From positions 4,078,501-4,142,500 of the forward strand of contig NZ_CP121473.1 in NCBI RefSeq assembly GCF_033954455.1: DNA of 64,000 bases, read 5' to 3'. This DNA comes from Thiorhodovibrio litoralis. Its GTDB lineage: Bacteria > Pseudomonadota > Gammaproteobacteria > Chromatiales > Chromatiaceae. How positions within the stretch are numbered: the stretch's first letter is position 1; every line of letters starts with the position of its first letter. This document shows positions 43,401 to 49,213 of this stretch, in pieces. The notes under the pieces are model-generated. The model made no database searches and was not told the DNA's origin. It worked only from the letters and a program-made list of their open reading frames with translations. The position numbers were made by a program, and so were the translations under genes.

Positions 43401-43579
43401 TTGGTGTTGACGACGCCAGCCTGAACGCGATCCTGGACGACGGCTACCTGCATCTGTCGACCAAGGCCCTGCAGGAGCGCCTGAACTTGACCCTGGCGCT
43501 CCGACCGATAGCGGACCAATGGCAGCTCGATCTCAGTCACAGCGGCAAGCTCGATTTGGCGTGGCTCATTGCGGACTAG
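40484..43579 (+). CDS. AsmA family protein, large N-terminal part (ends at in-frame TAG)
   Basis: 1031 residues from the ATG at 40484 (KPIKILLWTAVLVGLLLIA: one TM anchor), followed by the AsmA N-terminal domain (ALDRPVSIAGPVAL, PGPSIALDGLRIENPSW) and long beta-rich repeats. Two homologous blocks (LPQALSFLSAPPKIEG and LPQALSFLPKPPAIDG) show internal duplication. A Pro-Ala linker lies near residue 265. AsmA-like proteins help move phospholipids to the outer membrane. Translation stops at TAG 43577-43579, yet the same frame continues directly into the family C-terminus. Confidence 0.85.
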   Translation: MKPIKILLWTAVLVGLLLIAVAALLPGFLENHRAALATAASEALDRPVSIAGPVALVWWPGPSIALDGLRIENPSWAMGEAFLTARRVKVQIDLAALLHRRIEFARVVVEQAELHLETGSQDRNNWSFGTLGAGGSNAFDFRLDALEIRDSAVSFQPAEAPPRSVAISRFDLQGLGSPKLSLTAAVTADDIEMEITAESDAGEHPSRDRWPFKLQVATKDATLQAEGSLLWERTEPRPRITGDLRLTNIDLTRLAGDGDASPAPAPAPAPAPAPATASASAQARSAPDQGRSGQGAPPGWLDQPFSLAFLQTFDADLLLKFEQIAAGQVVATDLQGHILLDDGRLRLEDLAVSLTGAALTGEATAALADDPPTIDLSLAAEQVQLPQALSFLSAPPKIEGRLQAVALKAEAQGHTPAALIASLDAEITAAVARLRQPGGPTDQAVLGGIKLSSAPGAPVRLRADVAIGHQAFSADIVGGPLADLLRGEGAWPSIEFVVAGEFQGDAAQLRGKVGPLSALLGDRSLAVQDLKASVGDSDLTGDLWIDFDARPRIRATLASRSLDLTSSQSARARTANSARSWMQTPLPFAALRQLDADLTLQADLIKTDQVQLKDLAAHALLDNGRLQLECLRLALPGTTITGEAAVDASATVKVPRMTLSLAAERIDLPQALSFLPKPPAIDGSVAAIALSAKARGATPALLIETLASEVTADGARLRLAARKGGPQDGPQSNQFTEISIDQPRLAIDAGQPVRLRTNLTVEGQRLSIDLTGGGLADLLTQAQPWPKIKISVSRELYDKALEIRGHVGPLGALLAARDLNIDLSLQQPEVTASVQGMLPSLDTFEGSTVNLQAAGPNLSALGLLAGLELPGDQPFDVRAHLAVGTQRLDVQSLAATVGDSDLRGDVRLRFGDKLQVAATLAASALDLTPYLARGNAGPARGNLSLSDQLPLGLLHTLDGTLDLRADHLRSGDFGVDDASLNAILDDGYLHLSTKALQERLNLTLALRPIADQWQLDLSHSGKLDLAWLIAD
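41267..41308. repeat. 6-bp tandem repeat in asmA
   Basis: Seven copies of CCTGCA encoding a Pro-Ala linker. Hexamer length preserves the frame. Confidence 0.95.
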
Positions 43580-43582
43580 CGA

Positions 43583-44188
43583 ATGCGCGCACTGTCGAGA
43601 CTGCCGATTTCCATCGAGCTGCGTCTGCGCGGTCTTGGTGACTCTCTCGAGGCGTTGCTCGGGTCCGCGAACGGGCGAGTCGAACTTGCGATAGGCGCCG
43701 GGCGGTTCAACAAGAAAGCCGCCAAGCTGCCCCTCGGCGCAATCATCGTGACACTGCTGGATGCAGTGAATCCGCTGAGTCAGCAGGGTAAGTTCCAAGA
43801 GCTGCAGTGTGCGGTATTGCAGTTCGACATTGCAGATGGCATTGCAACCAGCACCCGGGGGCTCGGGCTGCGAACCGCCGCGCTCAACGTGCTCGGCAGC
43901 GGGGCGCTCAACCTGCGCACCGAGCAGATCAGACTCCGCTTCAAGACCGCAAAACGCAAGGGCTTCGGATTCAACCTATTGGGGATCGCGGACAAGTTCA
44001 TTTATATCAACGGAACGGTTCGCAAGCCGCACGTCGCCGTCGATCCCGGTCAATTGTTGATCGACGGCGGCGCTGCCTGGGCCACAGGCGGCCTAAGCAT
44101 CCTGTTTGACCAGATCTTGACGCGGCTCACGGCAACCAACGACCCGTGCGAAACCGTCCTGCGGCGAGGGGAGAGGGGAAGCCGATAA
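43583..44188 (+). CDS. AsmA family C-terminal part downstream of the TAG codon
   Basis: 201 residues in the same frame as the preceding gene, separated only by TAG CGA. It has the standard AsmA C-terminal features: FDIADGIATSTRGLGLRT, LNVLGSGALNLRTEQIRLRF, a KGFGFNLLGIADKFIYINGT stretch and a final DPC. No Shine-Dalgarno sequence precedes the ATG at 43583, so it is probably expressed only by readthrough or not at all. Alternatives: a recent nonsense mutation, or a sequencing error. Confidence 0.7.
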   Translation: MRALSRLPISIELRLRGLGDSLEALLGSANGRVELAIGAGRFNKKAAKLPLGAIIVTLLDAVNPLSQQGKFQELQCAVLQFDIADGIATSTRGLGLRTAALNVLGSGALNLRTEQIRLRFKTAKRKGFGFNLLGIADKFIYINGTVRKPHVAVDPGQLLIDGGAAWATGGLSILFDQILTRLTATNDPCETVLRRGERGSR

Positions 44189-44434
44189 ACCTATCCATCA
44201 CGGACACAGCTCGGGCGGCGGAACTGATTATGTCCTTGACGAGGACCTCGGCAAAGGTCTTTGGCTGGGTCGTGGTGCCGATGAGCGCCCTGGGGTTGAC
44301 CCATCTGGTTGTCATCGCTAGGCTGATCTTTCGGCGGTGCGGAACACTCTGGACCCCGTGGGTTTTCTCCCCGTTCTAAGTTAGCCCTCCCACCGTTCTC
44401 GACTCGCGCCGAAGTTCATGTTCACGATGCCTTT

Positions 44435-45508
44435 ATGAAATATCGACTGAATCCAATTTGGCTATTGCTCGCGGCGCTTTGCATCCTGTCATTTCCTTCC
44501 ACCCTTTTCGCCTTCGATGCCGGAATGCCCAACCCGCCGGCTTCTCCCACCCAGGTTCAGGTCGGCATGTTTGTGGCCGACATCATCGACATGGACGAGG
44601 TCAACGAAACCTTTGAGGTCGAATTGATTCTGGTCGGAACCTGGCTGGACCCCCGCTTGGCATTCGACCCTGCTGAGGAAGGGACAAGCAAAAAGATCTT
44701 CCAGGGAATCTTCCAGTTCAACGAAGTCTACAGCGCTTGGTGGCCGCAGTTCCTCATTATCAATGAGATCGGCTCCGGCGATATGAATGCGGTCAAGATC
44801 GAAGTCTATCCGGATGGCAAGGTGCGCTACCTGGAGGAGCGCAACGTCACACTTGAAACACCGATGGATCTGCGAAAATTTCCTTTTGACGTGCAAACCC
44901 TCAAGGCGTTCTTCATCCCTTTCGGTGATAACAAGCAACAGGTTGAATTACAGGTCGATCAGCGCGTACTCGGAGCCACAGAGGAATACTCGGAAAAGGA
45001 ACATCACGTCCAGATCGCGGAATGGCGCCTGCAAAATGTCGATATCAAGTCCAGCACGACCGACTATCGTTATTTCGGTGACAAGGAAGAGGTTTCCCAG
45101 GTCGAGCTGGCCATTACCATGAAACGGAATTCAGCCAATATTATCTGGAAGGTCATCTTTCCGCTGATCATACTCGTCGCCATGATGTGGACCGTTTTCT
45201 GGCTCGATATCGACAGCCTCACCGATCGCCTCAATATCTCCTTCATCGGCATCCTCACCATCGTCGCTTACCAGTTTCTCATCGACGGCACCATGCCGCG
45301 CATCTCCTATTTCACCTTCACCGACGCTCTGCTGCTCTATTCGTTCGTCATCATGGCGGCGACCATTCTTCAGAGCCTGCTGGTGTTTGACTTGGCCAAA
45401 CGCGGAAAGACGGCGGCGGCCCATCGCGTCGATACCATCTCACGCTGGGCCTTTCCTGTCGTTTATAGCTTGACCCTCATTTGGAGCTATTACTACTACA
45501 TTCATTGA
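44435..45508 (+). CDS. Bacterial pentameric (Cys-loop-type) ligand-gated ion channel
   Basis: 357 residues. Signal peptide (about 1-26), a beta-sandwich extracellular domain with the conserved FPFD motif (149-152) and ERNVTLETPMDLRKF, and four TM helices: M1 about 237-256 (with Pro243), M2 about 262-283 (SLTDRLNISFIGILTIVAYQ), M3 about 295-318, M4 about 335-356. The M3-M4 loop is very short and no Cys-loop disulfide pair is present, as in GLIC/ELIC. The ligand or pH response and ion selectivity cannot be read from sequence. It is a single gene with its own likely promoter; neighbours give no clue. Confidence 0.9.
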   Translation: MKYRLNPIWLLLAALCILSFPSTLFAFDAGMPNPPASPTQVQVGMFVADIIDMDEVNETFEVELILVGTWLDPRLAFDPAEEGTSKKIFQGIFQFNEVYSAWWPQFLIINEIGSGDMNAVKIEVYPDGKVRYLEERNVTLETPMDLRKFPFDVQTLKAFFIPFGDNKQQVELQVDQRVLGATEEYSEKEHHVQIAEWRLQNVDIKSSTTDYRYFGDKEEVSQVELAITMKRNSANIIWKVIFPLIILVAMMWTVFWLDIDSLTDRLNISFIGILTIVAYQFLIDGTMPRISYFTFTDALLLYSFVIMAATILQSLLVFDLAKRGKTAAAHRVDTISRWAFPVVYSLTLIWSYYYYIH

Positions 45509-45532
45509 ACCGCATTGACCTGCATTGAATTG
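45503..45532. repeat. 10-bp tandem repeat at the channel gene 3' end
   Basis: CATTGAACCG, CATTGACCTG, CATTGAATTG in tandem, starting inside the last codons of the ion-channel gene. Confidence 0.8.
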
Positions 45533-45564
45533 GCAGCTCGGTAATCATCCGACCAAGCTCAATT

Positions 45565-45675
45565 ATGCAACTGCCGGCGCTGGCCTTCCACCTGTTGCCC
45601 TTTGAGGGATTGCAAGAATGGACCCCGAACTGGACCCTGGCCTATCTGATCTGGTGGCTTGTCTGGGGGACGTTC
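45565..45675 (+). pseudogene. BCCT-type transporter fragment
   Basis: Reading from ATG 45565, LPFEGLQEWTPNWTLAYLIW followed by WLVWGTFA resembles the conserved Trp-rich segment of betaine/carnitine/choline (BCCT) transporters. Similarity then stops and the frame passes into amidohydrolase sequence. Only about 37 codons remain, so it is a remnant. Family assignment rests on one motif region. Confidence 0.5.
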
Positions 45676-45874
45676 GCGCGCTTCATGCCGGCTGCCGAGG
45701 TGCTTGCCTGCGCGACCAGCGGCAATGCCGAGCTGCTCGCGCTTTCCGGACAGCGCAGCCCCTATCCGGGTCCCCTCGGCGTCGTCGCGGCGGGAGCGCA
45801 GGCTGATCTACTGGTCCTCGATGCTGATCCACTCACCGACATCGAGATCATTGGCGACCCCACGCGGATGAAGC
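45676..45874 (+). pseudogene. Amidohydrolase C-terminal remnant, part 1 (interrupted by insertion sequence)
   Basis: The frame encodes ATSGNAELLALSGQRSPYPG and AGAQADLLVLDADPLTDIE, the usual C-terminal region of metal-dependent amidohydrolases (imidazolonepropionase/prolidase-like). It is fused in frame to the BCCT fragment, lacks the metal-binding barrel, and is cut at 45874 by the IS copy. The last 41 bases of the gene continue at 48245. Confidence 0.7.
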
Positions 45875-45979
45875 CATACCATTACCCATATCTCCCCGCC
45901 CCAGCGTCGTCCGGGGCTGGACACAGCTCCCGAGTTCTGCTGAGATGCCCTTTCATCTTCAGCAAGGGGACGGGAGACC

Positions 45980-46861
45980 ATGGACCAAGCGATTCCAAGC
46001 CGTTTATGTGGGCGCCCTTTCAACGAGACCGACTTAGCGCGCATTCGCCAGGAGATCGCGCTGGCGCAGCCGCCGCTGCGCGCGGAGATCGCTCGGCGGG
46101 TGTGCCGCGCGCTGGAGTGGACCGATATCCAAGGCCGCCCCAAGCTCATGAGTGCCCGGGTGGGACTGCTGCGGTTGCATCGTGCCGGGCTCATTGTGCT
46201 GCCGCCACCGACCTGCGGCAATGGCAATGGGCGGCGCTTCGTCCCGCGCCCCGAGTCCCGGCCCGAACCGATCCCAGTGTCCGTCCCGCTGCGCGCGCTC
46301 AGCGGCTTGCGCCTGGCGCGCGTTGATGATCGAAGGGCCTCGCAATTATGGAACGGCCTGATCGAGCGCTACCACTACCTCGGCTACAGTCCCCTGCCTG
46401 GTGCGCAGCTGCGCTACCTGATCCAGTGGGATGGCGGTCTGCTCGGCGCCATCGGCTTTGGCGCGGCGGCCTGGAAAGTCGCTGCCCGCGACCGCTGGAT
46501 TGGCTGGACGCCCGCGCAGCGCCAAGCACACCTGGGACGGGTGCTCAACAACGCCCGCTTCCTCATCCTGCCCTGGGTGCAGGTCAAACACCTCGCCTCC
46601 AAGGTGCTGTCCTTGGCCGCGCGGCAAGTCAGTGTCGACTTTCCCGCCCGCTATGGCGAGCGTCTGGTGCTGCTGGAGACCTTTGTCGAGACCCCACGCT
46701 TTGCCGGGACCTGTTACCGTGCCGCCAACTGGCACGACTTGGGCGAAACCACCGGGCGCGGCAAGTGCGACCGCACCCATCGGGCCGCGCTGCCGCGCAA
46801 GGCGATCTATGTCTACCCGCTGGCGGCGGACTTCCGCGCCGCCCTGGGGGTGGTGGCATGA
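45980..46861 (+). CDS. DruA-like DUF4338 protein of the insertion sequence, copy A
   Basis: 293 residues, preceded by GGGAGA. The DUF4338 core contains YHYLGYSPLPGAQLRYL, NNARFLILPWVQVKHLASKV, ERLVLLETFVETPRFAGTCY and GRGKCDR, diagnostic of this family. DruA is the shared protein of Druantia anti-phage systems, but here the gene is part of an IS, coupled by ATGA overlap to the transposase, so a transposition role (accessory DNA-binding or target/immunity function) is at least as likely as defence. No other Druantia gene is nearby. Confidence 0.85.
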   Translation: MDQAIPSRLCGRPFNETDLARIRQEIALAQPPLRAEIARRVCRALEWTDIQGRPKLMSARVGLLRLHRAGLIVLPPPTCGNGNGRRFVPRPESRPEPIPVSVPLRALSGLRLARVDDRRASQLWNGLIERYHYLGYSPLPGAQLRYLIQWDGGLLGAIGFGAAAWKVAARDRWIGWTPAQRQAHLGRVLNNARFLILPWVQVKHLASKVLSLAARQVSVDFPARYGERLVLLETFVETPRFAGTCYRAANWHDLGETTGRGKCDRTHRAALPRKAIYVYPLAADFRAALGVVA

Positions 46862-48228
46862 TCGCGCTGGCCTCTGAACTGCAGGACATCTCTCTGGGCG
46901 ACAAGCGCCTGAATCATCGCGCCCAACAGGTGCTTGAAACCCTCGGCGCCAAGCCGACACAAAGTATTCCCGGGGCTTGCAACGGTTGGTATGAGACCCG
47001 GGCCGCCTATCGCTTTTTCGATCATCCCACGGTCACCGCCGAGCAGATCCTCGCACCCCATTTTGCTTGTACCGAAGAACGTCTGCGCGAGCATCCGCGG
47101 GTGCTGTGTATCCAAGATACCAGCGAGCTGGACTATACAACCAAAAAAGGCATTGTCGGTCTTGGGCCACTGAACTTTGAGAGCCGCTATGGGATGTACA
47201 TCCATCCCACCTTGGCGGTCACGCCCGAGCGCCTCGCGCTGGGGCTGCTGGATTTGCACACTTTTGTGCGCGAGCCCGGTAGCCTGGGCCAGGACAAAGA
47301 CTCGCGCCGCCCACTGGAGGAGAAAGAAAGCGTGCGCTGGGTCGATGGCTACGCGCGCGTCAATGCGCTGGCCGAGGAACTGAGCGACACGCGCTTGACC
47401 TATGTTGCCGATCGCGAGGGCGACATCTACGACCTGTTTGTTGAAGCGCCCATCCCCGAGAACAGCGCCGATTGGCTGGTACGGGTGCAGCATCGCGACC
47501 GCTGCTTGGCCGATGGCAGAAAGCTCAATGAGGCCCTGGACGCCGCTGCGGTGCTCACCGAGATCACCTTCGAGCGTCCCGCCACCAAGGGGGCCAAAGC
47601 ACGCCAGGTCAAGCAGGAGATCAAGGTGGTGCGCGTGACCCTGAAGGCACCCTGGCGCCCGGATCGCACCTTGCCCGATGTCACGGTCACGGCCTTGCTC
47701 GCCACCGAGGTCAATCCACCCGCCGGCGAGGAGCCACTCAACTGGCTGTTGCTGACCAATCTGGCGGTGCAGAGCGCCGAGGAGGCCATCGAGACGCTCT
47801 CCTGGTATCTTTGCAGGTGGCAAGTGGAGATTTTTTTCCGGATCTTAAAAAGTGGCTGCCGCATCGAGGAGCTGCAGCTCGAGACGCGCGAGCGCCTGGA
47901 GCCGGCGCTCGCTTTGTACATGATCATCGCGTGGCGGGTGCTGTACCTGACCATGCTCGGGCGCGAGTGCCCGGAGTTGCCTTGCGATGCGGTCTTTGCC
48001 GAGGAGGAATGGAAGGCGGTCTATCTGGTCACCCAGAAACAAGCGCCACCCGAGCAGCCGCCCTCGCTCGATACCATGGTGCGCATGGTCGCCTCCCTGG
48101 GCGGCTTTCTCAACCGCAAATCCGATGGGTTCCCGGGACCGAAGACGCTCTGGATTGGGTTGCAGCGCATCCCCGATTTTGTCATGGCGCTGGAGGCTTA
48201 CCGCAGCGTCAGGGATAGTTATGGGTAA
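46858..48228 (+). CDS. IS4-superfamily (Tn5/IS50-type) DDE transposase, copy A
   Basis: 456 residues from the ATG that overlaps the DruA-like stop. N-terminal Tn5-like domain (SLGDKRLNHRAQQVLETLG, CNGWYETRAAYRFFDHP). Catalytic triad placed as in Tn5: Asp87 (IQDTSELDY), Asp185 (VADREGDIYDLF), Glu324 within the exact Y-x2-R-x3-E-x6-K signature (Tyr317, Arg320, Glu324, Lys331). It appears intact and potentially active. Confidence 0.93.
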   Translation: MIALASELQDISLGDKRLNHRAQQVLETLGAKPTQSIPGACNGWYETRAAYRFFDHPTVTAEQILAPHFACTEERLREHPRVLCIQDTSELDYTTKKGIVGLGPLNFESRYGMYIHPTLAVTPERLALGLLDLHTFVREPGSLGQDKDSRRPLEEKESVRWVDGYARVNALAEELSDTRLTYVADREGDIYDLFVEAPIPENSADWLVRVQHRDRCLADGRKLNEALDAAAVLTEITFERPATKGAKARQVKQEIKVVRVTLKAPWRPDRTLPDVTVTALLATEVNPPAGEEPLNWLLLTNLAVQSAEEAIETLSWYLCRWQVEIFFRILKSGCRIEELQLETRERLEPALALYMIIAWRVLYLTMLGRECPELPCDAVFAEEEWKAVYLVTQKQAPPEQPPSLDTMVRMVASLGGFLNRKSDGFPGPKTLWIGLQRIPDFVMALEAYRSVRDSYG

Positions 48229-48244
48229 TGGTATGGGATGAAGC

Positions 48245-48285
48245 TCATCATGAAAGCCGGCGAAATCATCAAAGACGATGCGTAA
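48245..48285 (+). pseudogene. Amidohydrolase C-terminal remnant, part 2
   Basis: After removing the IS and one target duplication, the reading frame from 45874 continues TRMKLIMKAGEIIKDDA and stops at TAA 48283-48285, a normal amidohydrolase C-terminus (cf. the common pattern xVxKxGxIxK). This proves the exact IS insertion point. Confidence 0.8.
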
Positions 48286-49213
48286 ACTGCGCCGCTTCGA
48301 CACGGCTGAGGCGCGCTCGTTTCAGCATGTCTTTCGCCATGCGGAAGAAGGGATCGAGCTGCATTGGAACGCGCGCAACCATCGCAAAGGGCGTTCGCAC
48401 CCGCTGAAGACGGCCGATGGGGCCTATGCTGCGCGGGTCAGGTATCGCTTGTTTGCCCTTCAGTGGAGATCACTGTCCTGGTGGGTCGCAGCAGTCTTTA
48501 CCTTCGGCAGCCTTGTCTGGCTGATCAACGGTCTAGGGAGCGTTCTGCCGCTTTCCGATGCGCCTGTGATCAAGGCCGAGGTGCCCATTTGGACAGCGGT
48601 GCTCGGTGGTGGGATCTTTCTCATCGGCGCCTATCTTTCCTGGCTGGAGGTGCTGAACGCGCCGCGTTATGTGTTACTGTTCCGCGATGATGAGGCCGGG
48701 CATAGCCGCGCCCTGCACGCCGACAATCATCATCTTCGCTGGTTCGGGCTGCGACCGGCCAACTGGGGCTATTGGCTGAATCTGGCGCAGTTGCTTGGCG
48801 CGACCATCTTCTTCGTGCCCTGCGTGGTCGGCGCCCTGTTGGCGAAGCACCCTGCCATCAATGCCTTTGCCTGGTTCTGGCTGCCGCAGATGATTGGTGC
48901 CAGCTGGTTCATGATTGCAGCCTGGATGGCGATGCGTGAGGTGCAGCCAACCGCGCTAAGACCCGCCTGGAACTCGCTCGGCTGGTGGAGTGGCCTGTTC
49001 AATCTGCTGGGCGCCATCGGCTTTTTTCTCTGCGCCTGGTTCGGCTTCAAGTCCGATTTCGAGAACCCGATGCTCAGCAATGGTTCGACCTTTCTTGGCT
49101 CATGCTGCTTCCTGATCGCCAGTTATCTGATGCTGATCGAGATCATTAACCCCGAGGGTCCGGAAGGCCGACATCAGCCCCGATCCGCGCCAGGTGAGCC
49201 CTCTGGCGGATAG
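48278..49213 (+). CDS. Six-TM membrane protein of unknown function (YrhK-like pairs)
   Basis: 311 residues. A soluble N-terminus of about 65 residues, then six TM helices arranged as three similar two-helix pairs, each with Gly-rich turns (LINGLGSVLP...GGGIFLIGAYL; LLGATIFFVPC...MIGASWFMIAAW; NLLGAIGFFLCAW...FLGSCCFLIASYL). The pairs resemble YrhK-like two-TM units. The ATG lies inside the stop region of the amidohydrolase remnant, and the 3' end overlaps the convergent mechanosensitive channel gene by 40 bases. Function unknown. Confidence 0.65.
   Translation: MRKLRRFDTAEARSFQHVFRHAEEGIELHWNARNHRKGRSHPLKTADGAYAARVRYRLFALQWRSLSWWVAAVFTFGSLVWLINGLGSVLPLSDAPVIKAEVPIWTAVLGGGIFLIGAYLSWLEVLNAPRYVLLFRDDEAGHSRALHADNHHLRWFGLRPANWGYWLNLAQLLGATIFFVPCVVGALLAKHPAINAFAWFWLPQMIGASWFMIAAWMAMREVQPTALRPAWNSLGWWSGLFNLLGAIGFFLCAWFGFKSDFENPMLSNGSTFLGSCCFLIASYLMLIEIINPEGPEGRHQPRSAPGEPSGG

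Larger units (their letters stand above)
45875..48235 (+). mobile_element. Two-gene insertion sequence, copy A (DruA-like + Tn5-type transposase)
   Basis: 2361 bp bounded by a 16-bp terminal inverted repeat (CATACCATTACCCATA at 45875-45890; complement at 48220-48235) and flanked by the 9-bp target duplication GGATGAAGC (45866-45874 and 48236-48244). Nine-base duplications are typical of the Tn5/IS50 group of the IS4 superfamily. It carries a DUF4338/DruA gene and a transposase overlapping by four bases. Copy B at 58871 has the same length and identical predicted proteins. Confidence 0.95.

Noticed and set aside
43577-43579. Amber codon read as pyrrolysine
   Set aside because: Pyrrolysine use is rare and confined to specific methylamine enzymes; no pyl gene is in the window. 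A nonsense mutation is the simpler reading.
44146-44379. Small ORFs on both strands between asmA and the ion-channel gene
   Set aside because: They overlap the AsmA tail, have no plausible ribosome binding site and show no family similarity.
46813-47823. 336-codon minus-strand open frame inside IS copy A (and its twin at 59809-60819)
   Set aside because: Shadow of the transposase and DruA-like genes; no recognisable domain.
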